DNA of 64,000 bases. Origin: Alloactinosynnema sp. L-07. Lineage in GTDB: Bacteria; Actinomycetota; Actinomycetes; Mycobacteriales; Pseudonocardiaceae. The translations under genes and the position numbers were made by a program. Positions 8,966 through 18,477 of this stretch are shown one piece after another (within the stretch, counting starts at the first letter, position 1; the number at the start of each line of letters is the position of its first letter). The stretch covers positions 62,001 through 126,000 of the forward strand of contig NZ_LN850107.1 of the NCBI RefSeq assembly GCF_900070365.1, in the 5' to 3' direction. The notes beneath the pieces were generated by a model, which was not told the origin of the DNA, did not search any database, and saw only the letters and a list, made by a program, of their open reading frames with translations.

Positions 8966-9649
8966 ATGTCCAGGGTGCTGCTGATCGAGGACGACCCGGC
9001 CGTGCGCGAAGGCCTTCGGCTCGCGCTCACCCGGCAGGGGCACGCGGTGGACGCGGCGGAGTCCGGGGAATCGGGGCTGCGGCGGCTCGGCGACACCCCG
9101 CCCGACGTGGTGGTCTTGGACCTCATGCTGCCCGGAATGGACGGATTCGCCGTCTGCCGCCGCATCCGGGCCGACGGCGATCTGCCGATCATCATGCTCA
9201 CCGCCCGCGGCGACGACATGGACGTGGTCGCCGGGCTCGAGGCGGGCGCCGACGACTATGTGATCAAGCCGGTGCAGCCGCGGGTCCTGGAGGCCCGCAT
9301 CCGCGCGGTGCTCCGGCGCGCCGGAGGGGACCCCGCCGGACCGGACGACCCCGAGTCGCACGGCGCGCTGACCATCGACCGCCGGGCGCTGGTGATCGCC
9401 AAGCACGGCGTCCCGCTCGCACTCGCGCCGACGGAGCTTCGCCTGCTGCTGGAGCTGTCGCGGAGACCAGGGCAGGTGCTCAGCCGCCGCCAACTGCTGG
9501 AAGCGGTGTGGGACCACGACTATCTAGGCGACTCACGGCTGGTGGACGCCTGCGTGCAGCGGCTGCGCGCCAAGATCGAAGCGGATTCGTCCGCGCCGGT
9601 GTACGTGCAGACGGTCCGCGGGTTCGGGTACCGGTTCGGCCCGTTGTGA
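8966..9649 (+). CDS. OmpR/PhoB-family response regulator
   Basis: A 227-residue protein. The N-terminal receiver has the acidic pair at residues 9-10, phospho-acceptor Asp52 (VVVLDLMLPG), Thr79 and Lys101 (DYVIKP). The C-terminal winged helix (about 130-227) ends with the typical VRGFGYRF. ATG at 8966 precedes MSRVLLIEDD. Its stop overlaps the kinase start (GTGA). Together with the kinase and lipoprotein it resembles actinobacterial envelope-stress systems such as CseBC, although those are tied to an ECF sigma factor and none is visible here. Confidence 0.92.
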   Translation: MSRVLLIEDDPAVREGLRLALTRQGHAVDAAESGESGLRRLGDTPPDVVVLDLMLPGMDGFAVCRRIRADGDLPIIMLTARGDDMDVVAGLEAGADDYVIKPVQPRVLEARIRAVLRRAGGDPAGPDDPESHGALTIDRRALVIAKHGVPLALAPTELRLLLELSRRPGQVLSRRQLLEAVWDHDYLGDSRLVDACVQRLRAKIEADSSAPVYVQTVRGFGYRFGPL

Positions 9650-11067
9650 CCGGCGGTGCGGGCATCCGCGCCTGGGGACTGCGGACCCGGCTGGTCGCCG
9701 CGTTCGCGCTGCTCAGCGTGATCACCGCGGCGGCGGTGGCCGGTGGCATCTTCCTGCAGGCCAGCAATGGGATCCTGCAGCAGGCGCAGGACGCCGAGGC
9801 GCGGGCACTGATCGATCGGACCGAGTCGATGTACCCGATTCCGCGGTTGCCCCCGACCCAGAGCGATCTCGACGCGCTGGCGGGCCGGCTGTCCGACCGC
9901 GACCACAGCGCCGTCGCCGTCTACGGCGCGAGCGCGTCCACGACCGGGATGGACGCGGTGAACATCCCGGCGGAGCTGCGCGGCGCGGTCGGCCGGGGCG
10001 AGGTCTCGTGGCAGCGGGTGGGCGAACCCGGCGGGGTCAGCCTGGTCGTGGGGACGCAGTTGCGGGTCACGGTGCCGAGCGGTCGGTCGGTCCCGTCCGG
10101 CATCGAGGTCTACACCTTTCGGGGGTTGGCGCCCGAGCAGCTGAGCATCGACCGGCTGGCCACCATCGCGTGGATGACCGGCGCGTTGGCGTTCGGTCTT
10201 GCCGTGGCGCTCGCCTGGCTGGCCGCGGCCGGGGTGCTGCGGCCGGTGCGTGAACTCAGCCAGGCGGCGCGGCGACTGGGCGCCGGCGAGTTGACCACCC
10301 GGCTGGCGGTCCGTGGCTCGGATGAACTGGCCGGGTTGGCTGGGACGTTCAACGACACCGCCGCCGCGCTGGAACGCCAGGTCGGCGAGCTGCGCAGGAT
10401 GGAGGCCGACGCCCGCCGGTTCGTCGCCGACGTCTCCCACGAACTGCGCACGCCACTGGCCGCGATGACCGCGTTCGCCGACGTGCTGGCCGACGAGGCG
10501 CTCACCGGGGACGCGGGTACGGCGGCCCGGATGGTCAGCCAGGAGACCCACAACCTGACCCGGCTGGTCAACGACCTGATCGAGATCAGCCGGTTCGACT
10601 CCCGCGCGGCGACCTTGGTCCTGGAGGAACTCGATGTGGCTTCGGCGGTCCGCGCCACACTGCGCTCGCGCCGCTGGGCCGATCAGGTGGACACCGATCT
10701 GCCGGAGGGCGTCATCGCCAGGTTGGACCCGCGGCGGCTCGACGTGATCGTTGCGAACCTGGTGGGCAACGCGCTCAAGCACGGCGCCCAGCCCGTGTCG
10801 GTGCGGCTGCGAGAGGACCCGTTGTGGATCGTGATCGAGGTGGCTGACCGAGGTGCGGGCCTGCCGCCGTCGGTCCTGCCACAGGTGTTCGACCGCTTCT
10901 ACAAGGCCGACACCGCCCGCGCCCGGTCCGAGGGCAGCGGGCTGGGGCTGGCAATCGCCCGGGAGAACGCCCGGCTGCACCGCGGTGGGGAACTGGTCGC
11001 GGAGAACCGGCCGGACGGTGGAGCGGTCTTCACGCTGCGTCTCGCTCGGCTGGGAGGACCACTGTGA
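9646..11067 (+). CDS. Sensor histidine kinase, envelope-sensing type
   Basis: A 473-residue kinase. Two membrane helices (about 18-40 and 178-200) flank a ~135-residue extracytoplasmic sensor domain. A HAMP domain, the phospho-acceptor His265 in FVADVSHELRTPLA, and ATPase motifs follow: N box NLVGNALKHG, DRGAGLPP, FDRFYKAD and GSGLGLAI. GTG at 9646 overlaps the regulator stop. The ATPase domain is intact. Partners are the upstream regulator and the downstream lipoprotein, whose start overlaps this stop. Confidence 0.93.
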   Translation: MTGGAGIRAWGLRTRLVAAFALLSVITAAAVAGGIFLQASNGILQQAQDAEARALIDRTESMYPIPRLPPTQSDLDALAGRLSDRDHSAVAVYGASASTTGMDAVNIPAELRGAVGRGEVSWQRVGEPGGVSLVVGTQLRVTVPSGRSVPSGIEVYTFRGLAPEQLSIDRLATIAWMTGALAFGLAVALAWLAAAGVLRPVRELSQAARRLGAGELTTRLAVRGSDELAGLAGTFNDTAAALERQVGELRRMEADARRFVADVSHELRTPLAAMTAFADVLADEALTGDAGTAARMVSQETHNLTRLVNDLIEISRFDSRAATLVLEELDVASAVRATLRSRRWADQVDTDLPEGVIARLDPRRLDVIVANLVGNALKHGAQPVSVRLREDPLWIVIEVADRGAGLPPSVLPQVFDRFYKADTARARSEGSGLGLAIARENARLHRGGELVAENRPDGGAVFTLRLARLGGPL

Positions 11068-11495
11068 GACGAGTCGTCCTTGCCCTGCTCCTCTTCCTTG
11101 TCGCCGGATGTGGGGTCCGGTCGACCGCGCCCATCACCGGCGACGAGGCCCCAGCCGGGGAGACGACGGGTCTGCGGCTCTATCTGCTGTCCGGCGCCGA
11201 GTTGGTGCTCGTCGTCCGGCCGGACGCGACCGACGCGGGGGTGTTGGGCGCTCTGAAGGCGCTTGGCCTCGGGCCGACCGCGGAAGAGTCGGCCCAAGGG
11301 CTGACGACCGGGATCCCGCAGGGGACGACGCTGTCCTACGCCGATGGCGCGGTCTCGGTGCCCAGGACGCTGTCCGAGCCTGCCGTCCAACAGATCGCCT
11401 GCACGGTGATGGTCGTGGGCCCCGAGAACGCGGCCGTCGCGCTCATCGGACCGGACGGCGCCCGCCGCGGACTCACTTGCTCCAAGGCGCGCTAG
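11064..11495 (+). CDS. Lipoprotein with GerMN-like domain
   Basis: A 143-residue protein with a lipoprotein signal: basic MRR, hydrophobic core and the lipobox LVAGC, giving Cys17 as lipidated residue. The rest (LYLLSGAELVLVVRP, ALKALGLGPTAEE, TGIPQGTTL) follows the pattern of GerMN/LpqB-type domains, which accompany two-component sensors in actinobacteria and may tune their activity. Its GTG start overlaps the kinase stop. The TAG stop (11493-11495) is the target site of the mobile element immediately downstream. Insertion at TA regenerated the same stop codon, so the protein is unchanged. Confidence 0.8.
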   Translation: MRRVVLALLLFLVAGCGVRSTAPITGDEAPAGETTGLRLYLLSGAELVLVVRPDATDAGVLGALKALGLGPTAEESAQGLTTGIPQGTTLSYADGAVSVPRTLSEPAVQQIACTVMVVGPENAAVALIGPDGARRGLTCSKAR

Positions 11496-11657
11496 TGTCC
11501 TGCACCCGAAATCCGCCACATAATTCGGCGGCCCAGCTTCCCGCTGGCCGCACGGCCGAAAGGCCCACGGACAACCAGTACGAGGACCTTCCGTCCGCAC
11601 ACCCAGCGGAAACCTGGACCACCGACTTATGCACCGGATTTCGGGTGCAGAACACTA
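11493..11657 (+). mobile_element. MITE-like element, copy A (161 bp plus TA duplications)
   Basis: The element runs from 11495 to 11655 and is flanked by TA on both sides (11493-11494 and 11656-11657) inside CTAG sequences. The ends are inverted repeats sharing CTGCACCCGAAATCCG. The similarity continues inward (CATAA, TCGG, CCGCTGG), so the element is close to one long imperfect palindrome. Copy B at 28753-28913 is the reverse complement with a single difference (G at 11562; the equivalent is changed at 28846). No transposase is encoded. Insertion at TA within CTAG is the preference described for IS630-type transposases, so a distant IS630/Tc1-mariner-like element may mobilise it (inference). 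Confidence 0.85.
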
Positions 11658-11658
11658 G

Positions 11659-13323
11659 TCATTTGGCGTCGGCGTAGCAGTCGACGGAGGTGGCGATCAG
11701 GGGGAAGCGGACCGGGGTGTCGCCGAAGACGAGGGCGCTGGCCTGGTCGGCGGACTCGCTGATCTCCTTGGCGACGACGTCGGCGGTGGCCTGCGGGCAG
11801 TGCACGATCACCTCGTCGTGCTGGAAGAACACGATCTGCGCGTCCGGGGCCGAGGTGGTCAGGCGGCGGCGGAGGGTGGCGAGCATGGTCAGCGCCCAGT
11901 CGGCGGCGCTGGCTTGCACGACGAAGTTGCGGGTGAACCGGCCCCATTCGCGCGCGGCCTGTCTGCCTCGGCGTTCGGCGGTCTCGTCGGGGTCGGAGGT
12001 CAGCTCGCGCCAGGCGTCGCTTGGTGGGGGGCTGGTGCGGCCGAGGCGGGAGCGGACGACCCGGCCCTCTTCGCCCGCACGCGCGGCCTGCTCCACATAG
12101 TCGACGGCCTGTGGGAATCGCTTGCGCAGCACCGCGAGCAGCGGGCCCGCCTCGCCGCTGGTGCCGCCGTACATGGCCGACAGCATCGCGATCTTGGCCC
12201 GGCCGCGGTCGCCGTCGAAGGCGTCGGCGGCCAGGCTCGTGTAGAGGTCGGCCGACTCGGACACCTCGGCGAACCTCCGGTCTCCGGACAGCGCGCCGAG
12301 CACGCGCGGTTCGAGTTGCGAGGCGTCGGCGACCATCAGTGTCCAGCCGGGATCGGCCCGGACCGCCGTGCGCAGGGTGCGGGGCAGTTGCAGCGCCGCG
12401 CCGCCGCGGGTGGCCCAGCGGCCGGACACGACGCCGCCGACGACGTACTCGGGGCGGAACCGGCCGTTGTCGACCCAGGAATCGAGCCATGACCAGCCGT
12501 GGGCGACGTAGAGCCTGGAGAGTTCCTTGTAGGCCAGCAGCGGCTCGACCGCCGGATGGTCGAGTTCCTTGAGCACCCACGCGCGGGCCGACGGGATCTC
12601 GATGCCCTCCCTGGCGAAGGCCCGCACGATGCTCGGCGGGTGGTCGGGATTGATCGGCCTGCCGGAGAACGCCGTCGAGATGCGCTCGGCGAGGTCGGCC
12701 AGCTTCGCGGGTCGGGCGGTCGGCACCGGGCGGGGGCCGAGGAGGTCGGTGAGCAGGGCGGTGTGGATGTCGGCCCGCCACGGCAGCCCGAAGTGCGACA
12801 TCTCGGCCGCGGCCAGCGCGCCCGCCGACTCGGCGGCGATCAGCAGGCGCAGCCGGTCGGGATGCGCGGTCTTGGCGATCCGGCGCTCCTGGTCGGCGAA
12901 CACGGTGACGGCGGCGTCGAGTGGGTCGGCCCCTGGCGGCGCGGTGCCGCGGTCGGGCTCGAAGAGGGCGGGCTGTTCGGTGCGGATCAGCGGGCGGGGA
13001 TCGGCGGGCTCGGGCAGGCCGCGGGTGCGGGCGTAGGCGGCGCCGAGGTTGCGGGGTCGGCCGGGGCGTTCCTCGAAGGCCAGCAAGATGCCTTCGGCCA
13101 GGGAAAGGTCGTGGCACCGGCCGAGGCGGACGCCCGCCCGGAGCAGCGTGGGGCAGAGTTCGTCGGCGGCGGGGACGATCCAGCGCACGTCGGTGTCGCG
13201 CTGTCGCTCGGCCATCCAGGCGGCGACATCGGGAACGCTGATCGGGGGACCGGGGTCGTCGAGCACGCGCGCGCGAGCCGTTCCCTCGGCTTCTGGCACG
13301 ACGATGACCCGCATGGTGCGCAT
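11659..13323 (-). CDS. PolA-family bifunctional 3'-5' exonuclease/DNA polymerase-like protein
   Basis: A 554-residue protein with a reduced exonuclease-like N-terminal half (1 to ~220) and a polymerase half. Family A motifs are recognisable but divergent: motif A VADASQLEPRVLG, motif B RGRAKIAMLSAMYGG (replacing the usual R-x3-K-x6-Y-G pattern), and motif C FFQHDEVIVHCP. There is no 5' nuclease domain, and it is far shorter than housekeeping PolA (~900 residues). Actinobacteria carry such extra polymerases, perhaps for repair. It is transcribed towards the MITE copy A, whose right CTAG abuts its TGA stop. Confidence 0.82.
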   Translation of the reverse strand: MRTMRVIVVPEAEGTARARVLDDPGPPISVPDVAAWMAERQRDTDVRWIVPAADELCPTLLRAGVRLGRCHDLSLAEGILLAFEERPGRPRNLGAAYARTRGLPEPADPRPLIRTEQPALFEPDRGTAPPGADPLDAAVTVFADQERRIAKTAHPDRLRLLIAAESAGALAAAEMSHFGLPWRADIHTALLTDLLGPRPVPTARPAKLADLAERISTAFSGRPINPDHPPSIVRAFAREGIEIPSARAWVLKELDHPAVEPLLAYKELSRLYVAHGWSWLDSWVDNGRFRPEYVVGGVVSGRWATRGGAALQLPRTLRTAVRADPGWTLMVADASQLEPRVLGALSGDRRFAEVSESADLYTSLAADAFDGDRGRAKIAMLSAMYGGTSGEAGPLLAVLRKRFPQAVDYVEQAARAGEEGRVVRSRLGRTSPPPSDAWRELTSDPDETAERRGRQAAREWGRFTRNFVVQASAADWALTMLATLRRRLTTSAPDAQIVFFQHDEVIVHCPQATADVVAKEISESADQASALVFGDTPVRFPLIATSVDCYADAK

Positions 13324-13435
13324 TCTGCGCTAAGGGACTGACAGGGGACGGCAGGAATCAACCCCCGGTGTTGACTCGCCGGTAACTTCTGCGGCACCGT
13401 GCTACCGGGGGCGACACGGATGCCGGGAGGCTGTG

Positions 13436-15070
13436 GTGAGCGACTACCTGACCCTGGTGCGAGACCTGGCGGGCAAGGTTCCGACCGTGGTTCGCAGTGT
13501 CGACGTGATGCGCAGGGCAGGCCTGGTGCCGTTGGCCCGCCCGGACCACGTCGTCAAGTCCATGATCGCGGTCCGGCAGCTCGGCCCGATCGCGGGCGCG
13601 GCCAAGGTCGCCGCCACCCGTGACCACCGGGCGATCGGCCTGGTCGACGACCTCGGCCCGCTCACCTTCCGCCAGCTCGACACCCGGTCCAACGCCCTGG
13701 CCCGCGCCTTGGCCCACCGCGGCGTGAGCGACCGTTCCGTCATCGCGCTGCTGGCCAGGGACCATCGCGGGGCGGTCGACACGATGCTCGCGGCGGGCAA
13801 GCTCGGGGCGCGGCTGCTGCTGATGAACACCGGATTCGCCAAGCCGCAGCTCGCCGACGTGGCCATGCGCGAGGGCGTCACCGTGTTCATCCACGACCAG
13901 GAGTTCACCGACCTGGCCACCGCGCTGCCCGACAGCATCCCGCGCTTCATCGCGTGGGTCGACGACGTCGAGGCCGGTTCGCGCACGATCGAGGAACTCA
14001 TCGCCAACACCGACGACCGACCGGTCGCCGTGCCGTCCGAGCCCGGCGGCATGGTGCTGCTGACCAGCGGCACCACCGGCACGCCCAAGGGAGCGCCGCG
14101 GCAAGTCCGGTCGCCGCTGGCCGCCGCGCAGTTCCTCGACCGGATCCCGCTGCGCTCGGGCGAGACGACGATGCTCGGGGCGCCGCTGTTCCACGGGACC
14201 GGGCTCTCGCAGTTCATCATCAGCTTCGCGCTCGGGTCGGCGGTGGTGATGCGCCGCCGGTTCGATCCGGAGGAGACGCTGCGGGCGATCCAGGACAACA
14301 AGGCCACCGCGCTCGTCGTCGTCCCCACGATGCTTCAGCGGATCGTTGACCTCGGGCCCGAGGTACTCGCCCGCTACGACACCAGTTCCCTCCGGATCCT
14401 GTTCACCGCGGGCTCGGCGCTCTCGCCCGAACTCGGCAACCGGGCCACCAAGGCGTTCGGCGACGTCGTGCACAACCTCTACGGCTCGACTGAGGTCGCC
14501 GTGGCCACGGTCGCCACCCCGCAGGACTGGCGGGAGGCGCCCGGCACGGTCGGGCGGCCGCCGGTCGGCTGCGTCGTGCGGCTGTATGACAACACGGGCA
14601 GGCGGATCACCCAGCCTGACGTCACCGGGCGCGTCTTTGTCGGCAGCGGCCTGAGTTTCGGCGGCTATACCGACGGCAGGCACAAGGACATCATCGACGG
14701 GCTGCTCTCGATCGGCGACGTTGGGCATTTCGACGCCGAGGGCAGGCTGTTCATCGACGGCCGCGACGACGACATGATCGTTTCCGGTGGGGAGAACGTC
14801 TTTCCGGTCGAAGTGGAGAACCTGCTGGTCGAATATCCGGGTGTGACCGAGGCTGCGGTGATCGGGGTGCAGGATCCGGAGTTCGGCCAGCGGCTCAAGG
14901 CGTATGTCGCCGTCGACCCTGGCGCCAGCGTCGGCGCCGACGAGTTGCGTGAGCACGTGAAGGCCAATCTCGCCCGCTTCAAGGTGCCGCGCGAGGTGGT
15001 CTTCCTGCCCGAGCTGCCGCGCAACGCGACCGGGAAGGTCCTGCGGAATCGGTTGTCCGATTTCGGCTGA
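13436..15070 (+). CDS. Acyl-CoA synthetase (AMP-forming ligase), FadD-like
   Basis: A 544-residue adenylate-forming enzyme. The P-loop is LLTSGTTGTPKGAP; further motifs are LYGSTEV, GRPPVGC, IGDVGHFDAEGRLFIDGRDDDMIVSGGENVFP and the C-terminal NATGKVLRN with the catalytic Lys. It should activate a fatty or other carboxylic acid to the acyl-AMP and then the acyl-CoA. GTG at 13436 is preferred because GGGAGG lies 5-10 bases upstream; GTG at 13433 is also possible. The overall layout resembles mycobacterial FadD12. It stands convergent to the TetR gene and may feed the acyl-CoA operon beyond it. Confidence 0.88.
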   Translation: MSDYLTLVRDLAGKVPTVVRSVDVMRRAGLVPLARPDHVVKSMIAVRQLGPIAGAAKVAATRDHRAIGLVDDLGPLTFRQLDTRSNALARALAHRGVSDRSVIALLARDHRGAVDTMLAAGKLGARLLLMNTGFAKPQLADVAMREGVTVFIHDQEFTDLATALPDSIPRFIAWVDDVEAGSRTIEELIANTDDRPVAVPSEPGGMVLLTSGTTGTPKGAPRQVRSPLAAAQFLDRIPLRSGETTMLGAPLFHGTGLSQFIISFALGSAVVMRRRFDPEETLRAIQDNKATALVVVPTMLQRIVDLGPEVLARYDTSSLRILFTAGSALSPELGNRATKAFGDVVHNLYGSTEVAVATVATPQDWREAPGTVGRPPVGCVVRLYDNTGRRITQPDVTGRVFVGSGLSFGGYTDGRHKDIIDGLLSIGDVGHFDAEGRLFIDGRDDDMIVSGGENVFPVEVENLLVEYPGVTEAAVIGVQDPEFGQRLKAYVAVDPGASVGADELREHVKANLARFKVPREVVFLPELPRNATGKVLRNRLSDFG

Positions 15071-15085
15071 ACAGGATCCGCGTTT

Positions 15086-15658
15086 CTAGGCGATCCTCTG
15101 GGCCAGCGCGATCACGTTGTCGAGTGCGCCCAGCAGCAGCTCGACCAGGGCGTCTTTGTCGGTTCGGTTCTTGCCGGTCCACTCGATCGCGAGTTCCTCC
15201 GCGAACGCCCACCAGGCCCGGACCGCCAACGCGACCGGTTCCGGGGGGTCGGTCAGGTTCAGGGCCGACATGATGCGCACGGTCAGAGCGTCCTGGGTTT
15301 CGTCGTGGATCTCGCGGACCCAGTCGTCGAGGCCCGCTGCGCGGAAGAGGCCGACGTATTGGGTGCGGCGGCGTTCGATGAAGGCGACGTAGCCGTCGAC
15401 TATGGCGCGGGGGGAGTCGTCGGGGGCGGCGTAGCGCAGGATTCGGCGGCTCGCGGCGCGGACGACTTCGACGTAGTAGTCCTGTTTGGTGGGGAAGTAG
15501 TGGAACAGCAGGCTGCGGGAGATCCCGGCCTCGGCGGCGACCTCGTCGATGGTGACCTGGTGGATCGGGCGGACGGTCAACATGCTCAGGCCGATGCCGA
15601 TCAGCTGTTTGCGCCGGTCCGCCGCCGTGCGCCGGGTCCGGGCTGGCGCCTGGGCCAT
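15086..15658 (-). CDS. TetR-family transcriptional repressor
   Basis: A 190-residue protein with an N-terminal helix-turn-helix (TIDEVAAEAGISRSLLFHYFPTKQDYY is the HTH and following helix, residues ~36-62) and an all-helical ligand-binding part. It is divergent from the acyl-CoA dehydrogenase operon, and two inverted-repeat sites lie between the two starts (15678-15692 and 15709-15723). It therefore probably represses both itself and that operon, with an acyl-CoA as likely inducer. Induction is inferred from pathway context. Confidence 0.88.
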   Translation of the reverse strand: MAQAPARTRRTAADRRKQLIGIGLSMLTVRPIHQVTIDEVAAEAGISRSLLFHYFPTKQDYYVEVVRAASRRILRYAAPDDSPRAIVDGYVAFIERRRTQYVGLFRAAGLDDWVREIHDETQDALTVRIMSALNLTDPPEPVALAVRAWWAFAEELAIEWTGKNRTDKDALVELLLGALDNVIALAQRIA

Positions 15659-15677
15659 AGGTCACTCCCTCCACCTG

Positions 15678-15692
15678 TTGAGCGTTGCTCGA
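15678..15692. promoter_or_regulatory. TetR operator candidate 1
   Basis: TTGAGCGTTGCTCGA is a near-perfect inverted repeat (TTGAGC, 3-base spacer, GCTCGA), 19 bases upstream of the TetR start at 15658. The same motif recurs in perfect form 31 bases away, suggesting a single regulator binding both. Confidence 0.7.
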
Positions 15693-15708
15693 TAAGCAGG
15701 GTACCTTG

Positions 15709-15723
15709 TTGAGCAACGCTCAA
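15709..15723. promoter_or_regulatory. TetR operator candidate 2
   Basis: TTGAGCAACGCTCAA is a perfect 6-3-6 inverted repeat ending 11 bases before the ATG at 15735, overlapping the expected ribosome-binding and transcription-start region of the acyl-CoA dehydrogenase operon. This position suits repression. Confidence 0.75.
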
Positions 15724-15734
15724 TAGGAGGCGAC

Positions 15735-16930
<1,196 letters not shown>

Positions 16931-16934
<4 letters not shown>

Positions 16935-17731
16935 ACCGAATCCTGATCACCGGCGCGGGCTCCGGCCTCGGCAGGGCCGTCGCCGCCCGCTACCGGGCCG
17001 CGGGCTGGAAGGTGCTGGTCACCGACGTCGACGCGACCGCCGCGGAGACCGCCGCCAAGGAACTCGATGCCGACCATCTGGCGCTCGACGTCACCAGCGA
17101 CGAGTCCTGGGCCGCGGCCAAGTCCTGGTGCGACGAGCACTGGGGCGGGCTCGACGTGCTGGTCAACAACGCGGGCGTGGCCTCTGGCGGCCGGATCGAG
17201 CGGATCTCGATGGCCGACTGGGACTGGATCTGGGAAATCAACGTCAAGGGCGTCGTGCGCGGCTGCGCGACCTTCGTGCCGGTGTTCAAGGCGCAGAAGT
17301 CCGGCCACATCGTCAACGTGGCCTCGCTCGCGGCGATCATGAACCTGCCCGCGATGGCCTCCTACAACGTCACCAAGGCGGGCGTCGTGGCCCTGTCGGA
17401 GACGCTGCACCATGAACTGGCGCCCTACGGGATCGGCACGACCGTGGTCTGCCCCGGCTTCGTCAAGACCAACCTCAACGACCGGATGCGCTCGCCCGAT
17501 CCGGCCGCGCTCAAGTTCAGCCAGAACCTCATGGCCTCGTCCAAGGTGACCCCGGACGACGTGGCGAAGCTGGTGTTCGACGCCGTGGCGGCCAAGCGCT
17601 TCCTCGTCCACACCCACGCCGACGGCAAGCGCGCGCATCTGCTCAAGCGGATCGCGCCGCGGCTGGTCGACAAGCAGGTCGCCAAGACATGGGCCAGGCT
17701 GCGGCCCAAGATGGAGAAGGAATCCCCGTGA
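16931..17731 (+). CDS. SDR-family oxidoreductase
   Basis: A 266-residue classical short-chain dehydrogenase with cofactor motif TGAGSGLG at residues 7-14, NNAG at the expected position, and the catalytic Ser-Tyr-Lys set (NVASLAAIMNLPAMASYNVTK spans it). GTG at 16931 overlaps the dehydrogenase stop. The Asp following the second strand (VTDVDA) suggests NAD preference. It probably oxidises a hydroxyacyl intermediate produced in this operon; the substrate is unknown. Confidence 0.9.
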
Positions 17732-18477
17732 CGCGCAAGAACATCCTCATCACCGGCGCCAGCTCCGGCCTCGGCGAGGAGATGGCCCGCCAGTTCGCCG
17801 CGTTGGGCCGCAACCTCGCCCTCGCCGCGCGCCGCACCGACCGTCTGGAGGCGCTGCGCGAGGAGCTCATCGCCGCCAACCCTGGCATCAAGGTCGTGGT
17901 CAAGGCGCTCGACGTCAACGACCACGACGCGGTGTTCAAGGTGTTCGGCGAGTTCCGCACCGAGCTGGGCACACTCGACCGGGTGATCGTCAACGCCGGT
18001 CTCGGCAAGGGCCAGCCGGTCGGCACCGGCTACTTCTACGCCAACAAGCAGACCGCCGAGACCAACTTCGTCTCCGCGCTGGCCCAGTGCGAGGCGGCGA
18101 TGGAGGCCTTCCGCGACCAGAACGCGGGCCACCTCGTGGTGATCTCGTCGATGTCGGCCATGCGGGGCCTGCCGCGCAACCTGTCGACCTACGCGGCCAC
18201 CAAGGCGGGCATCGCCGCGCTGGCCGAGGGCATCCGGGCCGACACGCTCAAGTCGCCGATCAACGTCACCACCATCTACCCCGGCTACATCCGCTCGGAG
18301 ATGAACGACAGCGTCAAGAAGACCCCGCTGATGGTCGACACCGTGCCGGGCGTGCGCTCGATGGTGAAGGCGATCGAGAAGGAGTCCGCCGAGGCCTGCA
18401 CGCCGGGCTGGCCGTGGACGCTGATGGGCTTCGCCATGCGGAACCTGCCGCTGAGCATCGTGGCCAGGATTTCATGA
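17728..18477 (+). CDS. SDR-family oxidoreductase
   Basis: A 249-residue short-chain dehydrogenase with TGASSGLG near the N-terminus and a SSMSAMRGLPRNLSTYAATK catalytic stretch. ARRTDR after the second beta strand suggests NADP(H) preference, unlike the preceding paralogue. GTG at 17728 overlaps the upstream stop. Two SDRs with probably different cofactor use in one operon would allow oxidation and reduction of different intermediates. The exact substrate cannot be read from sequence. Confidence 0.9.
   Translation: MTRKNILITGASSGLGEEMARQFAALGRNLALAARRTDRLEALREELIAANPGIKVVVKALDVNDHDAVFKVFGEFRTELGTLDRVIVNAGLGKGQPVGTGYFYANKQTAETNFVSALAQCEAAMEAFRDQNAGHLVVISSMSAMRGLPRNLSTYAATKAGIAALAEGIRADTLKSPINVTTIYPGYIRSEMNDSVKKTPLMVDTVPGVRSMVKAIEKESAEACTPGWPWTLMGFAMRNLPLSIVARIS

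Noticed and set aside
11473..11677. Short open frames inside the MITE copies (for example starting MFCTRNP or MSCTRNP)
   Set aside because: They cover the terminal inverted repeats, occur on both strands because of the palindrome, and have no transposase motif.
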